In this document: in pieces, positions 41,580 through 50,483 of the stretch | Numbering within the stretch: the stretch's first letter is position 1 | How the letters are laid out: the number at the start of each line of letters is the position of its first letter | Origin: G025836975 sp040391135 | GTDB taxonomy: Bacteria; Pseudomonadota; Gammaproteobacteria; Burkholderiales; Burkholderiaceae_B | Assembly: GCA_040391135.1 (NCBI GenBank) | Contig: JBEBYL010000003.1 | Coordinates: 1 to 64,000, forward strand | Direction: 5' to 3' | Length of the DNA stretch: 64,000 nucleotides | Made by a program: the position numbers and the translations under genes | The notes under the pieces: generated by a model | What the model was told of the DNA's origin: nothing | Database searches by the model: none | Seen by the model: the letters and a program-made list of their open reading frames with translations, nothing else

Positions 41580-42578
41580 ATGTTGAGTAATAAGACTATT
41601 CTCGTTACAGGTGGAACTGGATCATTCGGTCACGTTTTCGTGTCGATGACTCTGGCCAGATATAACCCGCGGAAACTCATTATTCTCTCTCGCGATGAGA
41701 TGAAGCAGTGGGAAATGGCTAAGCTTCACAAGGATGACGAGAGAGTCCGTTTCTTTATTGGCGATGTGCGCGACAAGGATCGCTTGTATCGTGCATTGGA
41801 CAGTGTGGATTATGTTGTCCATGCAGCAGCGACAAAGATAGTGCCTACCGCCGAGTACAACCCGTTCGAATGCATCAAGACGAACGTCAACGGCGCGATG
41901 AACCTTATCGACGCATGTATCGATCAAGGGGTGAAGCGCGTCGTGGCCCTCTCGACCGACAAGGCAAGCAGCCCCATCAATTTGTACGGTGCTTCCAAGC
42001 TGGCATCTGACAAGCTTTTTGTCGCTGGCAATGCTTATGCAGGCGAGCATGGTACACGCTTTGCTGTGGTGCGCTACGGCAATGTCATGGGTTCACGTGG
42101 GTCAGTAATCCCCTTCTTTATGTCCCTTCGAGAAAGTGGGGAGCTGCCAATTACGGATATTCGTATGACGCGCTTCATGATTTCGCTGGAGCAAGGCGTA
42201 GAGCTGGTTTGGCATGCCTTTGAGGACATGGTCGGCGGCGAGGTCTATGTGAAGAAAATTCCTTCGATGAAAGTTGTGGACCTCGCTCGTGCCATAGCGC
42301 CGGCTGCGATCCACAAGATCATTGGGATACGTCCCGGTGAAAAGCTGCATGAGCAGATGATCAGTGCCGAAGACTCCCTCCACACCTATGAATACCCAGA
42401 GCATTACAAGATCTTGCCGACCATTAATGGCTGGAGCGAGTCGCCGGAGCGAATCAAGAGTGGAACGAAGGTGCCTGAAGGCTTCACCTATGCTAGCGAT
42501 ACTAATCCTGAGTGGATGTCGCCGGAGACACTGCAAGCCTGGATCTCCACGAATTCGGACAAGATCGGGAAGGTGTAA
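41580..42578 (+). CDS. pseB: UDP-GlcNAc 4,6-dehydratase (5-inverting), pseudaminic acid step 1
   Basis: PseB makes UDP-2-acetamido-2,6-dideoxy-L-arabino-4-hexulose from UDP-GlcNAc. The 332-residue protein has GGTGSFG at 11-17, the catalytic Asp127-Lys128 in STDKAS, and Tyr136/Lys140. The ATG at 41580 is preferred over a GTG at 41532. FlaA1-type homologues without membrane helices, like this one, are the inverting enzymes. PseC follows six bases later. Confidence 0.94.
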   Translation: MLSNKTILVTGGTGSFGHVFVSMTLARYNPRKLIILSRDEMKQWEMAKLHKDDERVRFFIGDVRDKDRLYRALDSVDYVVHAAATKIVPTAEYNPFECIKTNVNGAMNLIDACIDQGVKRVVALSTDKASSPINLYGASKLASDKLFVAGNAYAGEHGTRFAVVRYGNVMGSRGSVIPFFMSLRESGELPITDIRMTRFMISLEQGVELVWHAFEDMVGGEVYVKKIPSMKVVDLARAIAPAAIHKIIGIRPGEKLHEQMISAEDSLHTYEYPEHYKILPTINGWSESPERIKSGTKVPEGFTYASDTNPEWMSPETLQAWISTNSDKIGKV

Positions 42579-42584
42579 GCCATC

Positions 42585-43751
42585 ATGATTCCATACGGGC
42601 GACAGGACATCAAGCAAACCGATATCGACGCTGTGGTCGAGGTCCTCCAGTCGGATTTCCTCACGCAGGGACCCAGGGTGCCGGCCTTTGAGCAGACAAT
42701 AGCCTCGAAGGTCGGAGCGGATCACGCGGTGGCGGTCAACAGTGCGACGTCAGCTCTGCATCTAGCCTGTTTAGTACTTGAACTGGGCCCCGGTGATTGG
42801 CTTTGGACATCGCCCATCACATTTGTGGCGTCGGCCAACTGTGCCTTGTACTGCGGAGCGCAGGTGGATTTCGTTGATATTGATCCATATACCTACAACC
42901 TGGATCCGCGTGCTCTGGAAGCCAAACTGGTCGTTGCGGAACGCGATGGTCGTCTACCCAAGATTGTCGTGCCTGTGCATCTGTGTGGACAGTCTTGTGA
43001 TATGCAGGCAATCCATGCATTGGCCACTCGCTACGGCTTCAACATAATAGAAGACGCATCGCATGCTATCGGTGGAAAGTATCAAGAACAATACATAGGA
43101 AACTGCCGATATAGTGATATCACCGTGTTCAGTTTCCATCCCGTCAAGATCATCACCACTGCTGAAGGTGGCGTGGCGACGACTAATGACCATGCGCTGG
43201 CAGAGAAAATGGAGTTATTGCGTAGTCATGGAATCACCCGGGATCCATCGCTGATGACGCAGGCGCCTGACGGGCCTTGGTATTATCAGCAGATTGCCCT
43301 GGGTCTGAACTATCGGATGACGGAACTGCAAGCTGCACTGGGCATTAGTCAGTTCGAGCGATTGGATAGCTATATAGTGCAGCGCCACGAGATCGCCCGG
43401 AAGTACGAGGAGGCTTTCCGTGATTTACCGATCACCACCCCTGTGCAATGTTCGGACTGTTATTCGGCATACCATCTGTACGTAATTCGTTTGCAGTTGG
43501 AACGGATAGCACCCAATCATAGGGAAGTGTTCGAAGGCTTGCGCCGTCGAGGCATAGGCGTGAATTTGCACTATATTCCCGTGCATACGCAACCTTATTA
43601 TAAAAATATGGGATTCGCTACCGGAGATTTCCCGGAGGCAGAGAAGTATTATCGCGAAGCGATTAGTTTACCGATGTATGCAACCCTTTCTCCCGAGCAA
43701 CAATCCCTTGTTATGAAAGCCATGGAATCGGTTATCCACTCATTAAATTAA
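42585..43751 (+). CDS. pseC: UDP-4-amino-4,6-dideoxy-N-acetyl-beta-L-altrosamine aminotransferase
   Basis: The 388-residue DegT/DnrJ-type aminotransferase uses pyridoxal phosphate and glutamate for step 2 of the pseudaminic acid route. The probable Schiff-base lysine is Lys188 in SFHPVKIITTAEGG, and the opening MIPYGRQDI is highly typical of PseC. The gene follows pseB directly, the standard order. Length is normal. Confidence 0.94.
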   Translation: MIPYGRQDIKQTDIDAVVEVLQSDFLTQGPRVPAFEQTIASKVGADHAVAVNSATSALHLACLVLELGPGDWLWTSPITFVASANCALYCGAQVDFVDIDPYTYNLDPRALEAKLVVAERDGRLPKIVVPVHLCGQSCDMQAIHALATRYGFNIIEDASHAIGGKYQEQYIGNCRYSDITVFSFHPVKIITTAEGGVATTNDHALAEKMELLRSHGITRDPSLMTQAPDGPWYYQQIALGLNYRMTELQAALGISQFERLDSYIVQRHEIARKYEEAFRDLPITTPVQCSDCYSAYHLYVIRLQLERIAPNHREVFEGLRRRGIGVNLHYIPVHTQPYYKNMGFATGDFPEAEKYYREAISLPMYATLSPEQQSLVMKAMESVIHSLN

Positions 43752-43798
43752 AGGCGGCCAGCGGTCTGCCGAAATTCCCTTCCAGCCAGTCAGAGCAC

Positions 43799-45589
43799 AT
43801 GAAAAAAGAATCCGCGGTTCCCTATATCATTTTCGAAGTTGCTAATGTCCATGCAGGGGACCTCAATTATCTAAAAAAGATGATTGAAGAGTTTTCTCGT
43901 GTTGATTACAAGAAGAAAGGCATTAAATTTCAAATATTTTCTCCCGACGGTATCGCTTTGTCGGATTTTGAGTGGTATCCGGTATATGAGAACTTGTATT
44001 TCGATAAGCAGGTTTGGCAGGAACTGATTGCGGAATCTGCCGAGCAAGGCGATGTGTGGATAGATATTTTTGATGGCTACGGCACTACTGTATTAAGTGA
44101 GAATCTTGACCGTATTTCCGGAGTCAAGCTGCAAGCCTCGGTTTTGGAGAACCACGAGATACGCAGTGCTTTGGAAGCGATCGAGTTTGGAGACAGGTGT
44201 CTTGCGATCAACATATCCGGCCTGACTTTGAACGAAATCCAGGCCGCACATGATTACTTTTCCGGCATTGCGAGAAATGTGATTTTGCAGATGGGCTATC
44301 AGGGCTATCCGACTAGTATTTCGGATACGGGGCTTCAAAAAATTCCAGTATTGCAAACGGCATTTCCCGGAGTACCTCTTTGTATGGCCGATCATGCCGA
44401 CGCGGATTTGCACTTTGCTCTCGAGGCACCCGTCTACGCCGCTGTACTTGGGTGCGAATATATAGAAAAGCACTTTTGTATTGATCGTAAATCGGCTAAA
44501 TACGATGGATTTTCCTCTTTGGAACCTCATCAGGTGAAGGAGCTTTGTGTTGCGCTGGAGAACGCCAGCATGGCATCGCATGGTCTGTTCATTAGCGATG
44601 CCGAAAGGGAGTACCTTAGAAAATCCATCCAGATTCCGGTGGCGAGCCAAAATCTGGAACCGGGAGACCTGGTTTCAGCATCCGATCTAATTTTTCGCCG
44701 GACGGGGCAGACCGGTTTAAGCTTTCAGCAAATCCGGGATATCCAGCAGCAGCGACACATATTGTCTGTTAGCACAGCGACGAAAGCTTCCTTCCAACCC
44801 GAAGCTTTTCGTCCAGCGAACATCGCCGTGATTGCCGCATGCCGTATGAAGTCCTCAAGGCTGCCCAAGAAAGCGTTGCTGCCGATCGCGGGCGTTCCTT
44901 CTGTGGAACGCTGCTTATCGCAATGCCTGGCGGTCCCAGGCGTACAACGAGTGATACTGGCTACCTCTAGTCTGGAAGCAGATGCCGTTTTAAAGGAGCA
45001 TACGCTCGGGGGGGCGGTGGACTTCTGGCAGGGCGATCCTGAGGATGTTATCAGCAGATATCTAGGGGCATGTGCGCATTTCGATATCGACGTCGTGATT
45101 CGGGTGACGGCGGATTGCCCGCTGATTCTTCCCGAGGTTATAGATCATCTTCTTGATCGGCATTTCGCCACCGGAGCGGACTACACCGCGGCCATAGATG
45201 CGGCAGTCGGTACAGCAGGAGAAATCATCAATACGCGCGCCCTGAAACAGGTGCGGGACTATTTTGGTACTGCTGCGCATTCCGAATACATGACTTGGTA
45301 CTTTCAGAGTAATCCGGATCACTTCAAGGTAAACCTCGTACATCTTCCGGAGGCTCTGGTTAGAAGCTATAGGATGACTCTGGATTACGAGGAAGATCTT
45401 TTAATGTTTAACCGCTTATACGACAAATTAGGCAATGAAAGTGAGAGCTATACAGCCGACAGGATATTTGCTGTACTGGATAGCGACCCAGCGATCGCGC
45501 GAATAAATTCGCATCTAACACTGAAATACCGAACCGATAAAGAGCTGATTGACACCCTGAATCGCGAAACCCGGATGAACACCGTATAG
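43799..45589 (+). CDS. NeuB-SAF-cytidylyltransferase fusion protein
   Basis: The 596-residue protein joins three domains. Residues 1-265 resemble the NeuB/PseI barrel (EVANVHAG at 13-20, IEKHF at 222-226). Residues 275-340 form an SAF domain (IPVASQNLEPGDLVSASDLIF). Residues 342-590 are an SpsF/NeuA-type nucleotidyltransferase (CRMKSSRLPKKAL at 348-360, then RVTADCPLILPEV). It sits where pseF is expected, after pseC, and no separate pseF is present. The C-terminal half may therefore activate pseudaminic acid with CTP, while the N-terminal half could be a second or degenerate synthase. PseI is separate at 50484. Confidence 0.85.
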   Translation: MKKESAVPYIIFEVANVHAGDLNYLKKMIEEFSRVDYKKKGIKFQIFSPDGIALSDFEWYPVYENLYFDKQVWQELIAESAEQGDVWIDIFDGYGTTVLSENLDRISGVKLQASVLENHEIRSALEAIEFGDRCLAINISGLTLNEIQAAHDYFSGIARNVILQMGYQGYPTSISDTGLQKIPVLQTAFPGVPLCMADHADADLHFALEAPVYAAVLGCEYIEKHFCIDRKSAKYDGFSSLEPHQVKELCVALENASMASHGLFISDAEREYLRKSIQIPVASQNLEPGDLVSASDLIFRRTGQTGLSFQQIRDIQQQRHILSVSTATKASFQPEAFRPANIAVIAACRMKSSRLPKKALLPIAGVPSVERCLSQCLAVPGVQRVILATSSLEADAVLKEHTLGGAVDFWQGDPEDVISRYLGACAHFDIDVVIRVTADCPLILPEVIDHLLDRHFATGADYTAAIDAAVGTAGEIINTRALKQVRDYFGTAAHSEYMTWYFQSNPDHFKVNLVHLPEALVRSYRMTLDYEEDLLMFNRLYDKLGNESESYTADRIFAVLDSDPAIARINSHLTLKYRTDKELIDTLNRETRMNTV

Positions 45590-45654
45590 GTACAGACGAT
45601 CGATGCATTCGTAGCGTCGATCTGTTGTGTAACAAAGATATTGATAGGATAGTC

Positions 45655-46281
45655 ATGCAAAAATTCAAGACTGAGCAAGAGGCTTTTTGGGCCGGAGAGT
45701 TTGGCGTCGAATACATCAGTCGGAATCAGGGGAAGGAACTGCAGGCCGCGAACCTGAATTTCTTTTCCAAAGCGTTAAAAAGTGCGCGGGATTTTCACTC
45801 TTGTATAGAGTTCGGTGCGAACATCGGTATGAACGCGCGGGCGCTTCAGCTTTTATACCCCGCTCTGGACATTCATGGAATAGAGATCAATCAGAAGGCT
45901 GCCGACCAACTGGCGGGGGTGCTCGGCGGCGATCATGTGTACCGAACGTCGATCATGGAATTCCAGCCGGACCGCAAGTGGGACTTGGTGCTGATCAAGG
46001 GCGTGCTTATACATATAAACCCCGACTCGCTAATGGAGGTGTACGACAAGCTGGTCGCTTCATCGACTCGATATGTCCTGGTTGCTGAATACTACAATCC
46101 AGTCCCAGTAGCGATTCCATACCGAGGACATGAGAATCGCCTTTTTAAGCGAGATTTTGCGGGCGAGATTATGAGCCGGTTTCCAGAACTGCGGCTCATC
46201 GATTACGGTTTCGCCTATCATCTGGATCCGAATTTCCCGCAGGACGATATCACTTGGTTCCTCATGGAAAAGAAAGACTGA
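45655..46281 (+). CDS. Pseudaminic acid biosynthesis-associated methylase
   Basis: The 208-residue SAM-dependent methyltransferase starts with the family pattern FKTEQEAFWAGEFGVEYISRNQ and has the SAM loop EFGANIGMNARALQLLYP. The closing part DYGFAYHLDPNFPQDDITWFLMEKK is also typical. It belongs to the small methylases found inside pseudaminic acid loci. The ATG at 45655 has AGGATA eight bases upstream and is preferred over the TTG at 45625. Its acceptor, sugar or intermediate, is not known. Confidence 0.9.
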   Translation: MQKFKTEQEAFWAGEFGVEYISRNQGKELQAANLNFFSKALKSARDFHSCIEFGANIGMNARALQLLYPALDIHGIEINQKAADQLAGVLGGDHVYRTSIMEFQPDRKWDLVLIKGVLIHINPDSLMEVYDKLVASSTRYVLVAEYYNPVPVAIPYRGHENRLFKRDFAGEIMSRFPELRLIDYGFAYHLDPNFPQDDITWFLMEKKD

Positions 46282-46294
46282 AATTCAAGGAGCT

Positions 46295-47449
46295 ATGATG
46301 ATCAAATATTGTACGCATTGCATCATGCCGGATACCAAGCCAGATCTGCGGCTTGACGAGCATGGGGTCTGTAACGCCTGCCGTAGCTACGAAATGCGGA
46401 AGGAAGTCGATTGGGACAACCGCTATAAAGTGTTGCTAGGCATCTTGGATAGATATCGCCACAAGGATGGCAGCAATTGGGACTGTATTGTTCCAGTCAG
46501 CGGTGGCAAAGATAGCACTTACCAGGTCGTCAGAATGCTGCAGCTTGGCCTTAATCCGCTATGTGTGACGTCGACTACATGCGATTTGTCTGACATTGGC
46601 CGGAAGAATATAGAAAATATCAAGCAGCTGGGCGTTGACTACATCGAGGTGTCTCCAAATCCGTTGGTCAGGGCCAAAATGAACAGGGTAGGCCTGACGC
46701 AGGTCGGTGATATTTCATGGCCGGAGCATGTCGGTATATTTACAATACCTGTGCGTGCCGCAGTGCAATTCAATGTGCCTTTGATCGTGTGGGGAGAGAA
46801 CTCTCAAAATGAATATGGTGGCCCGGCAGCGGCTGCGGATAACAATATTCTTGACCGCAGGTGGCTGGAGGAGTTTGGCGGGCTGCTCGGCATGCGGGTT
46901 ACAGACCTCGTGGGGATGGAAGGAATTGAGCCCAAGCATCTGATCCACTATACCTATCCTAGCGATGCCGAGCTCGCCCGGGTCGGAGTCACCGGATTAT
47001 TTCTTGGGCACTATATTCCTTGGGATGGACTCTCGAATACCTTGATTGCGCAAGCCAATGGATTCACGACCTATCACAAGGCGGTGGAAGGCTCCATGGT
47101 GAGCTACGAAAATCTGGATAACCACCAGACTGGCATCCACGACTACTTCAAATTTCTGAAATTCGGCTTTGGCCGGGCGACCGATCTCGCATGCTTACAT
47201 ATTCGAAGGGGCCGCTTGACGAGGCAGGATGGGCTAGAAGCCGTAAAGCGCCTTGACGGCAAGTTTCCCTGGGAATACTTGGGTAAGCATTTGAGCGATA
47301 TTCTGGAGCCTTTGAATATTACGGTGGAAGAGTTCACCAAGATATGTGATCGATTCACCAACAAGAAGTTGTTCAAGCGTGATTCCGCAGGCGGCTTATT
47401 GAAGGATCGACATGGCAATCTGCAGAAAATCAATGACGATAATTTATGA
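46295..47449 (+). CDS. N-acetyl sugar amidotransferase 2 (WbpG-like)
   Basis: The 384-residue protein has a zinc-binding region with Cys6, Cys9, Cys26 and Cys29 and the ATP-pyrophosphatase loop SGGKDST at 69-75. WbpG-type proteins activate an acetamido group and, with ammonia from HisH/HisF, make an acetamidino group. It overlaps hisH2 by four bases, giving a complete wbpG-hisH-hisF set. The location inside the pse genes suggests an acetamidino derivative of pseudaminic acid or of a neighbouring sugar. It differs clearly from the copy at 52886. Confidence 0.9.
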   Translation: MMIKYCTHCIMPDTKPDLRLDEHGVCNACRSYEMRKEVDWDNRYKVLLGILDRYRHKDGSNWDCIVPVSGGKDSTYQVVRMLQLGLNPLCVTSTTCDLSDIGRKNIENIKQLGVDYIEVSPNPLVRAKMNRVGLTQVGDISWPEHVGIFTIPVRAAVQFNVPLIVWGENSQNEYGGPAAAADNNILDRRWLEEFGGLLGMRVTDLVGMEGIEPKHLIHYTYPSDAELARVGVTGLFLGHYIPWDGLSNTLIAQANGFTTYHKAVEGSMVSYENLDNHQTGIHDYFKFLKFGFGRATDLACLHIRRGRLTRQDGLEAVKRLDGKFPWEYLGKHLSDILEPLNITVEEFTKICDRFTNKKLFKRDSAGGLLKDRHGNLQKINDDNL

Positions 47450-48087
47450 TTACCGGTATTGTCGATTACGGAGTGGGCAACCTGGGATCCCTGGGACACT
47501 CGCTGCGAGAGCATGGCGATATCAGGTTGCTTGACAAGCCTTCGGACGCGGCCTCGGTTGATCGATTGATTCTGCCGGGAGTCGGCAATTTTTCAGATTG
47601 TGCTGCCAGGCTGCACTCGACCGGTTGGTGGAATGCAGTGCTGGATGCAGTTGCGGAAAGATCTCAGCCTTTGCTTGGCATCTGTGTAGGCATGCAATTG
47701 CTTGCCGAAGTGGGACATGAAGGCGCAGAAGGATCCGATGCCGTAGGCGTTCGGGGTCTTGGACTGATTAGTGGCGAGGTTCGGCATCTTACTGAATTGG
47801 GATGCGGACTTAGGGTGCCTCATGTAGGCTGGAATTCGATTCGGCTGCCCAGCGGGCCGCAGGAAATATTCAATGATATCCCTGACGAAACGGACTTCTA
47901 TTTCGTCCACAGTTATGCGTTCGATGCAGCACACCAAGAAGATATCATCGCCACGACGGATTACAGTGTGCCCTTGGTGGCAGCGGTTCGTAAAGGACAA
48001 GTGTGGGGCGTTCAGTTCCATCCAGAAAAGAGTTCCAAGGCAGGTCAGCGGATTCTAATGAATTTCATCGCGGCGAAATCGTGCTGA
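47446..48087 (+). CDS. hisH: HisH-type glutamine amidotransferase (amidination set 2)
   Basis: The 213-residue class-I glutaminase has Cys80 in LGICVGMQL and the His/Glu pair in QFHPEKSS near the end. It should feed ammonia to the HisF-like protein encoded next. It overlaps its neighbours on both sides (four and seven bases). It is not a close copy of the set 1 HisH. Confidence 0.9.
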   Translation: MITGIVDYGVGNLGSLGHSLREHGDIRLLDKPSDAASVDRLILPGVGNFSDCAARLHSTGWWNAVLDAVAERSQPLLGICVGMQLLAEVGHEGAEGSDAVGVRGLGLISGEVRHLTELGCGLRVPHVGWNSIRLPSGPQEIFNDIPDETDFYFVHSYAFDAAHQEDIIATTDYSVPLVAAVRKGQVWGVQFHPEKSSKAGQRILMNFIAAKSC

Positions 48088-48866
48088 AGGTTCGAGTTAT
48101 CCCCACGCTCCTATGGAAGCAGTTCGGCTTGGTAAAGGGAGTCGGTTTCGACAGTTGGCGCAGGGTAGGGGCGGTACTGCCGGCCATGCGAGTGTATGCA
48201 GCCCGGGAGGTCGATGAATTGATCCTTGTCGATATCACCGCTCACCAGGCGGGTAACGAGCTTGACCTTGAGTCTATCGAAGATTTCAGCGAGGACTGCC
48301 ATGTACCGTTTACCGTCGGAGGAGGAGTTCGGCACATTGACCAGGTCGCGCAACTCCTGCGTATAGGAGCCGACAAGGTGAGTGTCAACACTGCGGCATA
48401 TGAAAGTCCGCAATTGATTTCTCAAATTGCCGGACGGCATGGATCTCAATGTGTAGTTGCAAGCATTGACGCACGAGTTGATGGCGATGGGGGTTGGAAA
48501 TGTTTCAGCCACGCGGGTACTCAGGCGACGGGCCTGTGCGCTCTCCAATGGGCACGCCAATTGGAGAGCATGGGTGCCGGCGAAATCTTAATTACCTCCA
48601 TTGATCGGGATGGAACCATGAAGGGTTATGACCTTGGCTTGGTGGAAGCAGTCGTTAACGCTGTCAACATCCCGGTAATTGCTTCCGGCGGAGCGGGTTC
48701 TTACCAACACATGGTAGACGCGGTGGTGCACGGTGGAGCGGCAGCAGTGGCGGCTGCCAGCATGTTTCATTTTACCGAGCAAACTCCTGCGGGGGCCAAA
48801 CGAGCTTTGGCAGAAGCGGGTGTTCCCGTTCGCTGGCCGTTGGGTACGCTTGCAGGCGCGAACTGA
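48081..48866 (+). CDS. hisF: HisF-type cyclase subunit (amidination set 2)
   Basis: The 261-residue barrel starts at a GTG overlapping the hisH stop. The position of the catalytic Asp11 of HisF is again a leucine (IPTLLWKQ), while the second aspartate block (ASIDARVDGDGG) is kept. This supports a role in sugar amidination, not histidine synthesis. PseG starts directly behind its stop codon. Confidence 0.88.
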   Translation: MLKVRVIPTLLWKQFGLVKGVGFDSWRRVGAVLPAMRVYAAREVDELILVDITAHQAGNELDLESIEDFSEDCHVPFTVGGGVRHIDQVAQLLRIGADKVSVNTAAYESPQLISQIAGRHGSQCVVASIDARVDGDGGWKCFSHAGTQATGLCALQWARQLESMGAGEILITSIDRDGTMKGYDLGLVEAVVNAVNIPVIASGGAGSYQHMVDAVVHGGAAAVAAASMFHFTEQTPAGAKRALAEAGVPVRWPLGTLAGAN

Positions 48867-49973
48867 ATGATGCGAAGCGTGGCCTTCCGAGCTGATGCAT
48901 CGGTACAGATCGGTACGGGCCATATTATGCGCTGTCTGACACTTGCCGATGCTTTGCTTCATAAAGGTGTAGAGCCTGCATTTATCTGCCGTGAGCATTC
49001 AGGCCACCTTATGGATTTTATTCGAGAGCAGGGCCATGCCGTGTACTCATTGCATGCCAACGACGGATGGCAGACAATGCTGCCTGCACATCCCCTTCAT
49101 GCTTCGTGGTTGGGTGCTACGCAAGAGATGGATGCCATGGCATGTCGGCCCATATTAGAGCGCCTGCGCCCGCAATGGCTGGTAGTGGATCACTATGCTT
49201 TGGATGAGCGCTGGGAAAGCTCATTGCGTGATTGTTATACCCATCTGCTGGTAATCGATGATTTAGCGGATAGGACCCATCAATGTGAAGTGTTGCTCGA
49301 TCAGAATCTTGGACGCGTAGCAGATGATTATCTGGCCTTGACCCCGGAGCGATGCACAAGATTGATTGGGCCTGGCTACGCACTTCTGCGGCAGGAGTTT
49401 TCGGCCTTACGCGAGTACAGCGCATCACGCCGCCGTCAGGCGTCTCTGAGGTCCCTGTTGGTCACTATGGGAGGGGTGGATGCGACGAACGTGACTGGTC
49501 GGGTGCTTCAGGCATTGGTCGATACCCGTCTGCCGGACGAGAGCCGGATTACAGTGATCATGGGAACGACAGCCCCACACCTGGCTGAGGTGAGGCGACA
49601 GGCAGCGGAAATGCGTATGCAGACCGAGGTGCTTGTTGGAGTGGGCGATATGGCTCGACATATGGCTGAGAGTGATCTGTGTATCGGTGCGGCGGGAGGG
49701 ACAGCCTGGGAGAGATGTTGTCTAGGCGTGCCAACGCTCTTGGTGGCATTGGCGAAAAACCAGGTTTCCGGGGCTGCAGCACTGATGAAAGCGGGGGCGG
49801 CGGAGATGCTTGATATTGATCGGATTGAATCTGATCTGCCGCGACGGATTCATGAAATCCAAAGCGACGCGGCCCGTCTCGAACAAATGAGCCGCGCCGG
49901 ACTGGCTATAACTTCAGGTGCCGGCGCTAGGGACGTGGCGGCCATCATGGCATCTCGGGAGGCGTGCTGGTGA
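48867..49973 (+). CDS. pseG: UDP-2,4-diacetamido-altrose hydrolase
   Basis: PseG removes UDP from the diacetamido-trideoxy-altrose intermediate. The 368-residue GT-B-like protein starts with the family block FRADASVQIGTGHIMRCLTLA (His19 is the catalytic candidate) and has the donor-binding AAGGTAWERCCLGVPTLLVALAKNQ near residues 272-296. It overlaps pseH by four bases. In the standard pathway PseH acts before PseG. Confidence 0.93.
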   Translation: MMRSVAFRADASVQIGTGHIMRCLTLADALLHKGVEPAFICREHSGHLMDFIREQGHAVYSLHANDGWQTMLPAHPLHASWLGATQEMDAMACRPILERLRPQWLVVDHYALDERWESSLRDCYTHLLVIDDLADRTHQCEVLLDQNLGRVADDYLALTPERCTRLIGPGYALLRQEFSALREYSASRRRQASLRSLLVTMGGVDATNVTGRVLQALVDTRLPDESRITVIMGTTAPHLAEVRRQAAEMRMQTEVLVGVGDMARHMAESDLCIGAAGGTAWERCCLGVPTLLVALAKNQVSGAAALMKAGAAEMLDIDRIESDLPRRIHEIQSDAARLEQMSRAGLAITSGAGARDVAAIMASREACW

Positions 49974-50479
49974 CTGATAGACGCATTCGGCTGATGAAGG
50001 GTTCGGACCTGAAGCAAGTGCTTGTTTGGCGCAATCATCCCGACATCCGGAAATACATGTTCACGCGCCAGGAAATCAGTTGGCCGGAACACAAGGCTTG
50101 GTTCACGGCGCTTCAAAGCGACCCAACAAGGTATGCCTTGCTGTATGAAGAGAACGGTTTGCCTCTTGGCGCCGTTACGCTGAAGCGCTTGCAAGGAGCC
50201 TCGGTGGCAGAGTGGGGTTTCTACCGAGCTCCCGATGCGCCGAAGGGTACCGGACTCAACATGGCTGGGCTGGCTTTAGATTATGCATTCGATGCGCTGG
50301 AATTGCACAGGGTTTACGGGGAAGTAATTGGCGGTAATGCGGTCTCAATAGAGTTTCACAGAAGGTTGGGTTTTCTCCAGGAAGGATTGTTGCGAGATCA
50401 TTTCGAAGTAGATGGTCATTTTGATGACGTACTGTGTTTCGGTTTATTGAATACAGAGTGGAAGTCCCGGAAAGGATAA
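49970..50479 (+). CDS. pseH: UDP-4-amino-sugar N4-acetyltransferase
   Basis: The 169-residue GNAT-fold protein acetylates the 4-amino group made by PseC. The acetyl-CoA-binding area includes GFYRAPDAPKGTGLNMAGLALDYAFD, and the tail GGNAVSIEFHRRLGFLQEGLLRDHF is typical for PseH. A GTG start at 49970 is chosen: it overlaps the pseG stop and has GGGAGG seven bases upstream (49957-49962), whereas the GTG at 49964 is too close to that site. Confidence 0.9.
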   Translation: MTDRRIRLMKGSDLKQVLVWRNHPDIRKYMFTRQEISWPEHKAWFTALQSDPTRYALLYEENGLPLGAVTLKRLQGASVAEWGFYRAPDAPKGTGLNMAGLALDYAFDALELHRVYGEVIGGNAVSIEFHRRLGFLQEGLLRDHFEVDGHFDDVLCFGLLNTEWKSRKG

Positions 50480-50483
50480 CAGT

